DNA of 64,000 nt from Sthenelais limicola (GCA_942159475.1 OW804097.1:8523685-8587684); one strand, 5' to 3'; counted from the first letter of the stretch, positions 43,247-53,540 are shown. Notes: generated by a model not told the origin, from the sequence alone. Made by a program: numbers and translations.

Positions 43247-46054
43247 CTAAATTTTGAAAGCTTTGGGAGTATCGGCTTCATGCAGATTAGTATCAAGAGA
43301 GTTCCAATAATATGGTATTTTATAATAAATCGATTTCCGTATCTGCTCAAGTCTGGGAATGGGGCATTTAAAGACGATTCTACCTTGTCTGTGTTGCCTA
43401 GTATCCCTACTTTTCAGGGCGATGGCTTTTTCATTAAACCTTAAACGATATCCCTGTTGCAATATGTGCAGTCGCCTCCTTTCTTTCAGTGGGAGCAGGC
43501 TGAATTGTTGATGATAATCATCCATATTTTGGAATCTATTGCTTCTAGTTATAATTCTCAATGCTCGATTTAGAAGGATTTGAAGGGATGAGAGTTTAGT
43601 TTTATTTGCCGAATCGTAAAAAATATCTGATTGATCGAATAATGGTAAAATAGCTGTTTTGTAGATCTGGGCACTTAAGTTCACATTCAGCCTGCTCCTA
43701 AGATGCCTAAAGAGCCACAATTTGTGTACAACCTTTCATCTAATATTCACAAGATGTTTCTTAAAAGTAAGGGGGCCGTCGACGACCGTCCCCAAATACT
43801 TATAGTCTTCCACATCTTCAAGAACTTTAGGCCCCAATAGCAGGTTGTGGAGATGGGATTCCATTTTCCATTTTGTCCTCCAGGAAGGCCCCCCATGGAA
43901 TATCATAGATTTGGATTTGTCCTCATTTAAGGAGATCTTATTTTTGCGGCACCAGAGCATGATATTGTCAAGGTCCTGTTGTAGGTGTTTTGTGGTAGCA
44001 TTAATGTTGTTATCTACTCTGCTGATAATAGTGTCGTCAGCAAAAAGCTGCATATCTGAATTTTTAGAATGATTATGTAAGTCGTTAATATATATTGAAA
44101 ACAGGATAGGACCAAGAGTGGTTCCCTGAGGGACTCCACAGGTAACTGGTTGTTCAGAGGAGGTTATGTTATTTGCTACAACATGTTGGTGCCTGCCTTG
44201 AAGATAGTTTCTAAACCATTCAAGTTTGTTACCCATGATTCCAATTGTACCTAGTTTTCCCAGCAAAATATGGTGATCAACAGTGTCGAAGGCCTTCCTG
44301 AAGTCCAAAAATACAGCTCTACAGACTAGTTTCTCATTTATAGCACTATATACTTTATTCAGAAAGGAGACAACGGCATCACTTGTACCAATATATTATT
44401 GGTTTTGAGATGGACCATAAGTTTTTTCTGTATGACTTTTTCCAGGACCTTTGCAGGCAAACAGATACTCGTGATGGGTCTGTAGTTGCCAGGATTTTTC
44501 AAACTTCCAGCCTTAAATAATGGGGTCACCTTACCAAGTTTCCACTTTTCGGGGATAAGGGCAGTGGTCATGGATAATTCTATTAGATACTTGAATTGCT
44601 CGATGAGTGTGAGCAGGATCTTTTTTAGAAGTGGAGTTTTCAAGTGTATAAGGCCAGAAGATTTATGTTGAGGAAGGGAAGATATTATTTTCTGTAAGTC
44701 ATTCAAGGCGATTCCATCAAACTGAAAGTTAGGAAAATTGGTCGCAGGTCCTTTGTTATCATCATACATAGTTAATTCATCCTGTGAGAGTGGATCGATG
44801 TTATCAGCTAATTTTGAACCAATTGTGGCAAAATACTCATTAAAAACGTTTGGGACCTCTTTGGTACTAACTGCATCTCCATTTTCAGATTCTAATTGGA
44901 TGTGTTCCATATTACAAGCTTTTTCAGGGCTTATCATAGGTTTTACTTTCTCCCAAAATTTATGAGGATTATCAGAACATTCTAGCAAAGTGTTCTTTAT
45001 ATATTCATTTTTGAGGGTTTTAGCCATTTTATTTACTTGTCTACGGAGTGCTTTGTCCTGATCTAGGAGGTCAGTAGATTTATATTTCTTAGCCATTTTA
45101 AAAAACTTGTCCCTTTGCTTCATCAGTGAGAATAATTCGCCGTCTATCCACTCACAACGAGCACGAACGTTTTTGAACTCTCTGACAGGACACATTCTGT
45201 CGAGGATTTGATAAATGAGGGATTCCATATAGTCCCAGTAAGTGGTGGGATTACGAGAAGTGTAATAGTTAGTCCAGTCATGGTCTTTTAGTATTTGAAG
45301 GAATATATGTTCAAAGTGGGTGAAGCTTCTAGCTTCAAAGGATGTATTAGAGAATACATTTTTCAATTTTTTTCTGACAATATAGATCGGATTATGGTCC
45401 GATATATTGATGTTTAAGACGCCAGATAGTGTAATATGTTTCGAGTTGGAATAGGCATGATCAATAATGGAAGCGGAGGAAGAGGTGGATCTGGTAGGTA
45501 AATTTAGATAGCTCATTAGAGGGGAGCGTACCATCATTGTAATTTATGTTCAGGTCACTAAGCAGATAAATTTCATGGTTGGTTGGTAATTTAGAGAGAA
45601 TCTCGCGAATGAGTTCTATAGCCTCTGCATAGCGGCCACTAGGTGGCCTATAAGCATTGAGGACCATCTTGGTTTTATGATTGTCATCTTCAAGTAATAG
45701 GACTTGAATTTCCAAATTAATATTACTTGTGTTGAGATCCTTATATTTCTCACAATCGACACTTATATTGTCTTTTATGTAAGCAGCCAGCCCACCCCCT
45801 CTCGACTTCCCACTAGCCCTGTCCAAACGGTAAAGTTTGTACAGGGCAATGTTCAATTGGCTAGTGTGTGTCCTGTCAGAGAGCCAGGTTTCGCCCAATA
45901 ATAGTACATCCACCCCAGACCTGAGGAGAAAGGTCTCCACCTCTTCACAATTTCTCAAAAGACTGCGTATATTCAAGCTTACAATCTTGAATCCTTTTGC
46001 ACATGCTAGAGTATTTAGTAGTTGAGTTTGGTCATTGTCAACTGACATGATCAA
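43247..46054 (-). pseudogene. LINE-A ORF2: EEP endonuclease plus reverse transcriptase
   Basis: Starts at ATG 46054. The EEP domain (46,010-45,400) has IVSLNIRSLLRN, LLLGETWLSD, SRGGGLAAYIKD, NAYRPPSGRY, a DLNIN-type motif and ISDHNPI. The linker (45,350-44,900) has NPHKFWEKVKP. The RT has FKAGSLKNPGNYRPITSICL, FLDFRKAFDTVDHHIL, CGVPQGTTLGPILFSIYIND and QLFADDTIIS (the catalytic FADD). The tail has RRRLHILQQGYRL and YYWNSLDTNLHEAD, with a stop at 43247. Lesions are a frameshift near 45,515, another near 44,390, and a TGA at 43736-43738 that interrupts an otherwise continuous frame. The product nicks target DNA and copies the LINE RNA. Confidence 0.9.
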
Positions 46055-46967
46055 TTCAATTCAATTAATGAACGTTTTAAAACGAAAGAGAGAAATAGCG
46101 GAAATAACAATCAATAAAGTGATTTTATTTAATATTGACCACCAATATAGACATCAGATTAATTAGTAAAGTAGTGCAAGTCAGTGTTCTTGATTCTGAT
46201 GCTCTAGTTAGTCAAGATGAGTACATGTCGGTATTTGAGATAATCATTCGCTTCAATAAGTCAATGCCCATTTGAGGTGGAAACAACTGAGACATAAATG
46301 AGAAAAATAAAAATTAGGAAAGAAGGAACAGGAAAATGAGAATATCGAAATATGGGTACAAATAATAAGAAAGATTGTAAGAGGTTGCAAGAAAGATTGT
46401 AAGAGGTTCGATTTGGTGGGGGATTTGCCAGGTTATATTATTTATCATATTAAATTTGTTAGACCTGGTTAAAGTAGAAGTGTCACACTTGAGTAGTCCA
46501 TTCTGAAGTAAAAAGTCAGATGAGGAGAGTTTTATGTTTTCATCGGTCGAAACAACTTAATGTAGGTGAGTGTTAGATTATAAAGTATGTTTTGACCGAC
46601 CTCAGTTCTTGGATAATTAATCCTCGATGGTTTTCTTGCGTAGAGAGGAGGTAATAATGTATAGGAGGAAATCAATTACCATCGATGACAACAATCGCAC
46701 CATATACAATAGTTCATTCACTAGAAGTGAGAATTAAACACAAACACAGACACATTGGGCGATGGTTGCAACTTCTCTCGTAAAGATGTATGATTTGAGA
46801 GGCAAGAACTTGGTACACTTGTTATGAAATAGCTGTGAAGAGAAGATTGGTCTGGATACAAGACAATGGCGAAGTTTTGGGGTCAATATATGTGACAATA
46901 GCGCCAGTCCCTTAGCACCGCCACTATCGACGATAGAGGCAGAGGGATAACTAGCTATATCACAATT
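46055..46967 (-). other. LINE-A spacer between SGNH ORF and ORF2
   Basis: A 913-bp non-coding spacer, unusually long for a LINE. It has an ATTCA-like run at 46,053-46,066 next to the ORF2 start and a direct repeat (GAAAGATTGTAAGAGGTT at 46,371 and 46,391). It could carry a ribosome-entry function, since ORF2 must be translated far from the cap. Confidence 0.5.
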
Positions 46968-47615
46968 TCACCATAAATTTATCTTCTGTATTGCCTTCGA
47001 TATTGTCCATGCCCAGTCGTCCAATACAGTCGGGGTTAGGTGACAGCCATCATTGGATAATCGGGTGTAGGCGTTTCTATGGTGCCCATTATCATTCGGA
47101 TGAATGATTGAGTTGGTGAATGGGGTAGGGAGTAGGTTGATCTCATTCCTGTTAAAGATAGCCTTGTTTATGGCGGTGATGGTATCATTCAGTAGACTTT
47201 GATCGGGGTGAGGATTTGATTGCTGGTTATACACCATCAAATCCATACCAACCAGGGGGCAGAATATAATTTCAGTAGGATATGGAAAGACGGCATGCTC
47301 CATCCTTGTCTTAATATATTCCATATCAGCGGTATATGCTTGCTGTGCTGCGATTGTAGAACTGTAAGCGAGTGATACAATTTTGGTGCTTTTGTCCTTT
47401 TTTGTGATAGAACAAAGGCCAGCAGTAAAGAAGATGTACTGTGGCCTAAATCTCGCGACTACGTCTTGGGCTAGATAAGCAGCAAGTTTTAGGGAAGCCC
47501 CTGGATACGAGTGGGTTGTGAATAATTCCGGATTTAGATAATTCTCAAGGTATTGGTTTAGAGAACGGATCCTGGAATCCCCCACTATGCAGTAGTCCTG
47601 GCGTAGAGGTGCCAT
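46968..47615 (-). CDS. LINE-A SGNH/GDSL-like hydrolase ORF
   Basis: 215 aa, intact. Block I is DYCIVGDSRIRSLNQYL with the nucleophile Ser. The Gly block is YIFFTAGLCSITKK. The middle has EIIFCPLVGMDLMVYN. Block V is LSNDGCHLTPTVLDDW, with Asp-x-x-His. The fold is that of SGNH esterases, known as esterase domains in ORF1 of several CR1/L2/Rex-type LINEs, where they may act on lipids or aid membrane association. Its ATG is only two bases after the ORF1 stop (TGA-AT-ATG), which suggests coupled termination and reinitiation. A canonical Asn block is not obvious. Confidence 0.82.
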   Translation of the reverse strand: MAPLRQDYCIVGDSRIRSLNQYLENYLNPELFTTHSYPGASLKLAAYLAQDVVARFRPQYIFFTAGLCSITKKDKSTKIVSLAYSSTIAAQQAYTADMEYIKTRMEHAVFPYPTEIIFCPLVGMDLMVYNQQSNPHPDQSLLNDTITAINKAIFNRNEINLLPTPFTNSIIHPNDNGHHRNAYTRLSNDGCHLTPTVLDDWAWTISKAIQKINLW

Positions 47616-47617
47616 AT

Positions 47618-49378
47618 TCAGCCACGTCTAGCCAACTCGTCCTTGATACTTAGAAGTAACTTACCCTGTTGGTTTTCACCGTCGAATTGCCGAGGATTGA
47701 ATTTTGTATCGCCTAACCTATGACCGGTACCCCAGAACTTAGAAGCGGTCATTTCATAATAGGCCGTGTGTGGCGTAGAAATGAGCCTTCGTTTGAGATC
47801 GCTATGTTGACTAAATTTAGCAAACATAAGGGCTTTCAGAGTGGCTATACGGTTGTTGGTCCATTCAGGACAATCAGCTACCTTGTCGGCGATTTCCTTT
47901 ATCTTGTAAGGGTTGTCGACTAACAATAGGGCAGCTGTTTGGTCTGCTTGTTTTGCGGCCATGAATTTATGATATTGGAACGCTTGTTCCACAGAAGTAA
48001 ATAGGCGACTTTCGTGCCAGAATTTGACTGGAAAAAAGTTAGATGCAAAGTGATGTTCACCTTGGTAACCTAGTGCTAAGCCACCATTAAATTCCTGTGA
48101 CTTCACATCTTCAGGACGGGCCCCTTTTGGTAGGTTAGGAAGATCGCTCCAGTAATATCTAGCTTTATTGAAAATGATGTAGTTAGAGCTCAGGATAGGT
48201 TTTGCGTCAGGCTCAATTTTCTCCAGTTTCTTGAAGCATTTTCTTAGCAAGGCGGATCTTCGTCTCGTATCGTCAGCCATGTCTCTATTAATCCAAATAT
48301 TGGGTTGGGGACTATTTTGTTTAATCTGCTTTGATAACTGTAGGATTTGATCCCTAAGTTTGGAGGATGTAAGAATAACAAGGATGGGGCGTGTTTTGCC
48401 AGCCTTGAACCTGCCCAGGCGATACATAACATTTATGTTGTTTGAACTAAAGTTATGCAACATGGGGGAGATAATACCAACCACAATTTCAGGGAGATTA
48501 TCGTTTTTGTTTTCGGGTACACTATCAATGTGTATGTTGCAATTTCTAGACTTAGAGTCGAGATTTCCAACTTGCTCATTTGTGGTATCTAGAGATTTTT
48601 CGGCTTTCGTAATTGCTATGGTGTTTTGTGAGACGATTGCAAAAGTGTGGGCTTGCCATGCTTGTGCCGAATCCATTTTGTTTTTCAAATCAGCTAGATC
48701 GTCAATTAACCCTGTGAGCTTATCATTTTGTATATCCAATTCAGTTTTAACTGTATTGGAAGAGGTGGTTAACCATGACCCAACCTGAGCCTCAGTAGAC
48801 TGCTTAAATGTGTCAAAATTGGATTTGAATTGAGTATCAATCTCTACCGATTTACCCTTAACTGCAATATTTACTGAATCGGTAATCTTTGCATCGATAT
48901 CTACAGAGGGGATATGGTCATCTTCAACCGCTTTCAATCGCTTTTCTATCGACGATAGTCGCAGATTGAGATTTGTTTGAAGTTGGGTTACTACAGCACA
49001 TAAGTTTTCAACCTTTTTTTCCACTACAGAGGTGGATTGTTGTTGTTTTGTATGAAGCGAAGTATGAAATAGTTTCATCTCATTTGCAAGATCATTAAAA
49101 GAAGAAAGATGCTTGGTAGTGGAAGCAGAAGAAGAGTCGGAAGAAATGGGTGGTTTCACCGGCAACTCGGATGGATCAGATTCAGAGAGTTGTTGGGAAT
49201 CGGTAGAGTCCAACGAAACATTGATAGAATTTGGGGGTAACTCTATAGAGGATACCAGTTCCAGATTTGGAGTGTGTGTTAGTTCAGAATTATTTAGATC
49301 GCCAGAACTATTGGAGAGAGGGACGGATTCACAGTTGGGGGTTGGAGATTTCAATCCTACAATTTCTGTGGAGGCCAT
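47618..49378 (-). CDS. LINE-A ORF1: coiled coil, RRM, C-terminal domain and NADAR domain
   Basis: 586 aa, intact. Residues 1-85 are Ser/Pro/Glu-rich and disordered. Residues 86-275 form a long coiled coil (KKVENLCAVVTQLQTNLNLR, LTGLIDDLADLKNKMDSAQA), expected to trimerise. Residues 279-355 are an RRM (NCNIHIDSVPEN, YRLGRFKAGKTRPILVILTS). Residues 356-425 are a basic C-terminal domain (NIWINRDMADDTRRR), as in L1 ORF1p. Residues 440-586 are a NADAR domain: NFFPVKF, SVEQAFQYHKFM with the conserved Glu near 460, CPEWTNNRIATLKALMFAKF, AYYEMTASKFWGTGHRLGD with FWG near 544-546, and GKLLLSIKDELA. NADAR enzymes remove ADP-ribose from guanosine. The active-site pattern looks preserved. Here it would act on the element's RNA or cDNA, which is inference. 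Confidence 0.88.
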   Translation of the reverse strand: MASTEIVGLKSPTPNCESVPLSNSSGDLNNSELTHTPNLELVSSIELPPNSINVSLDSTDSQQLSESDPSELPVKPPISSDSSSASTTKHLSSFNDLANEMKLFHTSLHTKQQQSTSVVEKKVENLCAVVTQLQTNLNLRLSSIEKRLKAVEDDHIPSVDIDAKITDSVNIAVKGKSVEIDTQFKSNFDTFKQSTEAQVGSWLTTSSNTVKTELDIQNDKLTGLIDDLADLKNKMDSAQAWQAHTFAIVSQNTIAITKAEKSLDTTNEQVGNLDSKSRNCNIHIDSVPENKNDNLPEIVVGIISPMLHNFSSNNINVMYRLGRFKAGKTRPILVILTSSKLRDQILQLSKQIKQNSPQPNIWINRDMADDTRRRSALLRKCFKKLEKIEPDAKPILSSNYIIFNKARYYWSDLPNLPKGARPEDVKSQEFNGGLALGYQGEHHFASNFFPVKFWHESRLFTSVEQAFQYHKFMAAKQADQTAALLLVDNPYKIKEIADKVADCPEWTNNRIATLKALMFAKFSQHSDLKRRLISTPHTAYYEMTASKFWGTGHRLGDTKFNPRQFDGENQQGKLLLSIKDELARRG

Positions 49379-49424
49379 GTCAATTTCAGTTAAAGTGGCA
49401 ATAGTATCAGAATCGTTGTTGGAT

Positions 49425-49694
49425 TTAGTAGTTTATGTCAGAGTCAGAATTTATTGTACCGACATCTGAAGGGAGTAAGTCATGTACAGGCATTTTGGGG
49501 ATAGTAGAGTTAGAGTCAACAGATATTTTTGAGTGTACCGATACCTTAGGTTTGAAACTAGAAATATGCCGATTGCCCCGGTTGTTGAGGACGCGAAGGT
49601 TGTAGATTCTATTGGGAATGGGTGATGTTACAGGTTTGAACATTGCGCGGGAACAACAGAATCCAATATACACCAATTTTAGTCCATAAATCAA
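49425..49694 (-). CDS. Small ORF in LINE-A 5' UTR
   Basis: 89 aa, ending 47 bases before the ORF1 start. It is basic in the middle (PNRIYNLRVLNNRGNRH) and acidic at the end. It has no motif I recognise. It may be a regulatory upstream ORF or simply open 5' UTR. Confidence 0.3.
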   Translation of the reverse strand: MIYGLKLVYIGFCCSRAMFKPVTSPIPNRIYNLRVLNNRGNRHISSFKPKVSVHSKISVDSNSTIPKMPVHDLLPSDVGTINSDSDINY

Positions 49695-49842
49695 TCCTTT
49701 GAGTTTTAGAAATATCGTATAAGTGATCTAGATGGGTTTACACAGTAGATCAACGAAATCAGTTTTGGTGGTAAGTCCAATAATTGTATAGTTAAATCTG
49801 CTATTTGGTTATTACAGTTTGACGGTCCCACTTGCACGTAGT

Positions 49843-49854
49843 GGCGCCATCTTG
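49843..49854 (-). promoter_or_regulatory. CAAGATGGCGCC motif at LINE-A 5' edge
   Basis: Minus strand CAAGATGGCGCC, close to the YY1 site AAGATGGCGGC that sets the start of mammalian L1 transcription. The same or similar motif occurs at 484-495 and at 5696-5703, also next to LINE 5' regions. Confidence 0.4.
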
Positions 49855-49855
49855 C

Positions 49856-50360
49856 CAATGAAAACTTGTAAACTTGTGCACTGAGATGAACTGAACTTGT
49901 GCACCTGTTCAACCGACTTCTCAAATGTCTAAAAAGCCAGATTTTATGAGAAAACTGTCTCTTTATTGAATTTAAGTGCTTGCTGAATAGTAGGGAGCTG
50001 TCAATGACAGTCCCCAGGCATTTGTATTCAGCTACTTCTTCCAATTGGTTTTTGTCAAGGTAAAGTTTAAACGCAGAGGCTTCAGTTTTCCTCTTAGACC
50101 TCGGGGAGGGCTTACTCATAACTTTTGATTTATCTTCGTTTCATGATATCTTGTTTGCTTTACACCAAGTGGTAATATTGTTTAGATCTGATTGTTTATC
50201 CTTGGTGATCGAGTTTATATCTTTGCCTGATTTACAAATGATGGTGTCATCAGCAAATAATTGAGTAATTGAATTTTTTACTTGGATTGGAAGATCGTTT
50301 ATGTAAATAGAAAATAGGATAGGGCCTAGGGCCTGTGGTACTCTGCAGGTTATCAAGTTA
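49856..50360 (-). pseudogene. LINE RT fragment, duplicate unit A
   Basis: 50356-50141 reads LGPILFSIYINDLPIQVKNS, then QLFADDTIICK (FADD intact). 50119-49880 reads FKLYLDKNQLEEVAEYKCLG and FSHKIWLFRHLRSRLN, the thumb. The fragment ends where LINE-A begins. A near copy is at 51,087-51,500. Confidence 0.8.
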
Positions 50361-50599
50361 AGGTTCGAAGTGTAATTACTTGTTGATATCTATTGGATAA
50401 ATCATTTTTGAATCATTCTATTTCACCCAGGCCTATTTTTGACAGTTTTTGAAATAGATTCGTCTGGAAGACAAATATCTCATTCTAACTAATGTGTTTG
50501 TCTTAGGCTGTTTTCAAGGCCGTAATTCTGACCTCGAATCCACATCGGGGCCGACCTCAGAGCTGCTATTTTGGCCGTCGATGGGTGACCAAAATGGGT

Positions 50600-50950
50600 A
50601 GGCCAATCCACTTTATGCCACTTAATTCCCAATTCCATGTACTACTACATATTTGTCCTATTGCCTCTATACTGGGTGTCAAAATTCTTTGACATCAGAT
50701 TCAAAATTGCTACTTCTCCCCTTTTTCTGAATGTTACAATACTGAGGTCGGTACATATATCTTCTAGGCTTTTATCTTCATTACGATATACCAAGCAAAC
50801 TGCTCTATGTAAAACACTTTGGATTTTCCTTATGCAGCTAGTATTTGCCATATTATGGAAAATATTTCCATACTCTGCAAGAGAATGTACATGGCTCTTT
50901 ACAATGACTAGAACCAAGAATCTGAAGCTGACATTTATCAGCATTCAGCT
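50600..50950 (-). pseudogene. RT C-terminal fragment of a second LINE type, unit A
   Basis: The frame 50944-50645 reads SLAEYGNIFHNMANTSCIRK and IQSVLHRAVCLVYRNEDKSL, the thumb region of a LINE distinct from LINE-A. It is nearly identical to 51543-51815. Confidence 0.75.
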
Positions 50951-51086
50951 TTAGTTTATTGTCAGTCATCCATTTACTAATGGCATTCATGGTTAATTTG
51001 AAGGAGTTTTAAATTTGTCACTGGTGCCGAATCATAAAAATGTCTCATTGGTCTATTAACGGTAGTATGGTGGATTAGTAAACTTG

Positions 51087-51500
51087 TGCACTGAGATACC
51101 TGTTCAACCGACTTCTTGTATGTCTAAAAAGCCAGATTTTATGAGAAACCTTTCTCTTTATAGAATTTTAGTGCTTGCTGAATTTTAGTGCTTGCTGTCA
51201 ATGACAGTCCCCAGGTATTTGTATTTATCTACTTCTTGCAATTGGTTTTTGTCAAGGTAAAGTTTAAATGCAGAGGCTTCAGTTTTCCTCTTAGACCTCC
51301 GGGAGGGCTTACTCATAACTTTTGATTTATCTTCGTTTAATATCTTGTTTGCTTTACACCAAGTGGTAATATTGTTTAGATCTGATTGTATATTCTTGGT
51401 GATCGAGTTTATATCTTTGCCTGATTTACAAATGATGGTGTCATCAGCAAATAATTGAGTAATTGATTTTTTTACTTGGATTGGAAGATTGTTTAATAGG
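51087..51500 (-). pseudogene. LINE RT fragment, duplicate unit B
   Basis: Repeats the reading of unit A (QLFADDTIICK, NKILNEDKSKVM, FKLYLDKNQLQEVDKYKYLG), with a small deletion that removes the region present at 50,360-50,600 in unit A. Confidence 0.75.
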
Positions 51501-51970
51501 CCAATCCACTTTACGCCACTTAATTCCCAATTCCATGTACTACTACATACTTGTCCAATTGCCTCTATACTGGGAGTCAAAATTCTTTGACATCAGATTC
51601 AAAATTGCTACTTCTCCCCTTTTTCTGAATGTTACAATATTGAGGTCAGTACATATATCTTCCAGGCTTTTATCTTCATTACGATATACCAAGTGAACTG
51701 CTCTAATTAAAACACTTTGGATTTTCCTTATGCCGCTAGTATTTGCCATATTATGGAAAATATTTCCATACTCTGCAAGAGAATATACATGGCTCTTTAC
51801 AATGACTAGAACCAAGAATCTGAAGCATTCAGCTTAAGTTTATTATAAGTCATCCATTTACTAATGGCATTCATGGTTAATTGAGAGGCAGCAATACAAT
51901 TGTTTATATTCCGTCCTGTTACCATTACCGCGGTGTCATCCGCATAAATTGTATATAAATCTATCTAGAT
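51501..51970 (-). pseudogene. RT core-to-thumb fragment of the second LINE type, unit B
   Basis: 51,960-51,870 reads YTIYADDTAVMVTGRNINN, with the catalytic YADD. 51815-51543 continues with VKSHVYSLAEYGNIFHNMAN and the thumb. It is longer than unit A on its 5' side. No EEP is attached. Confidence 0.75.
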
Positions 51971-52199
51971 TTACAGAATTTAATTTTAAGCCATTCAGCT
52001 AGTAAGTCATAACATTGTTGATTGCCCACATTGGATGTATATGTACAATAAATTGACCCACTAGGGGCCTTGTTGAAACACCTGATTCTTATTTGTTGTG
52101 ATGTACTTGTGAAAAAAAACAAATAGTAAAATACAAGTATGATTGAGAAAACCAACAAGGTTTCTCAGGCAATTTATTTCAAGGATATTTTCATTTCGA

Positions 52200-53107
52200 T
52201 AATTATTTACCATGTAGTTCGGGAAACAATTTAATCATTTCATCTAGGTCATTATTAGCTACAAGAAAGCGTTTTTAGGTCTTCCAGTCTGCATTCATAT
52301 ATGTAAAAACTACTAATCTTTTTGAATCTCTCCTCTGCTTCAGCTAGATTTTTGGCAGTAGCCATTACCTGCTATTTTTTCCCAATACCTGTCAGTTTAA
52401 TCCTATTCCTAGCCTTGTGATCTTTTGTCCTCAAGTTTCAGTACATCGGAACATAGTTCTTGAAAGAACTTAAGGTCATGCTCCTTTTTCTTTGTGCTAA
52501 TGGCATCCTCAGACTCATCTGCTCTGAATGATATTTGTCATCATCTTTTTTCTTCTCCTCGGAATTTGGGCTGTTTTGAGTCCTTTGCTGGCGACGATGT
52601 TCCACAGTTTCTGGGCGAGAGCCCCATCATGTTTCTGGGCGACTGCACCTTCATTGTTGGTATTCAGGGTGACTCCTCCTTTCTGGACTTCTTCAGTGCC
52701 AAGGATCCTTCCCATCTTGCTGATTAACTTTCTATTTTTCTATTTCTATTTAAGTCCTTCGCTACGCTGTAATAGTTGGAGTATTAGCTGGTCATCCCTT
52801 GTTGTTGTTGGTTGTTTTTCGGTGAGGCAGTCATGGCATGGTCCCCCACATACCCACAACCAATCATCCCTTGAAGGTTACATACTGTGTGTTACTCACC
52901 TTCACACATTAGGCAACAGTCACACTCAAGGATCTTAGCATCTGGTCCAGAGAACATTTCATGGCAGATCTTGCACACCCACTCTTCATTCTGAGCATTT
53001 TTCTCAGCCATTTTGTTTAACTTGTTACTTATATGCCTTACCATTCCTCTGGCGCTAAGCTGGTCCAACTCTCTTTGACAATTGTTGCTTCTGCTCTTGT
53101 GGGGCAT
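52200..53107 (-). pseudogene. Decayed LINE ORF1-like gene with PHD-type finger
   Basis: 53107-52892 starts MPHKSRSNNC and reads EEWVCKICHEMFSGPDAKIL then ECDCC, a PHD-like half finger. It ends at CTGTTGCCTAATGTGTGAAG/GTGAGT, which could be a splice donor or simply decay. 52,880-52,200 in mixed frames is Lys/Arg/Gln-rich with coiled-coil character. PHD fingers occur in ORF1 of CR1-type LINEs, and the RT fragments at 51.5-52 and 53.4 kb fit that. A host exon is possible but less likely. Confidence 0.4.
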
Positions 53108-53359
53108 GTCACCGTCCTAATGCAATGTAAACAAACAATATGGCAGACCGCATCCTTGGCAACCAGCCAAGACTGGTGAGAAAGTGTCAAAATCTCAGTC
53201 CTACCTCTGTTTTTCCCTCGGTAACTTCGGAATATAGGTCCAGGCTTCTGTGTGATCGTTTACCAAAATTGTTCAGATTGTTGGTAGATTCCTAGAGATT
53301 GAAAATGGCGCTGACTGAAATTAGAACCTCCAGCTCGTCGCACATGCACATATGGATTC

Positions 53360-53540
53360 TAATCAATGTAGATTAAAAACAAAATCGGACCAAGATGGCT
53401 TCCTTGAGGAACGGCTCTATTGATAGCAACAGTGTAAAATGGTTCAAAATAGACCTTTGTTTCCTATCTTTCAGATAATCCATGATTGGATTTATATAAT
53501 ATCCCAATTTGTACCTTAAGATATCATAGTTTAAGCAATT
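53360..53540 (-). pseudogene. Short LINE RT fragment
   Basis: The minus strand reads KAFNCLNYDILRYKLGYYI and KDRKQR, the Phe-Asp block region of the palm (Asp replaced by Asn in AFN). It is cut on both sides. Confidence 0.55.

Larger units (their letters stand above)
43030..49855 (-). mobile_element. LINE-A: nearly full-length CR1/L2-like retrotransposon with NADAR and SGNH
   Basis: From the 5' end (about 49,855, CAAGATGGCGCC) to the 3' tail (43031-43060, TTTA/CTAT repeats), about 6.8 kb. The order is 5' UTR with a small ORF, ORF1 (586 aa, intact), SGNH ORF (215 aa, intact), a 913-bp spacer, then ORF2 (EEP, linker, RT, tail) with two frameshifts and one in-frame TGA. A full 5' end with few lesions implies a fairly recent insertion. 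The RT clade (no RNase H, short tail) is CR1/L2-like. The ORF1 layout with a C-terminal NADAR domain is the novel part. Confidence 0.85.
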
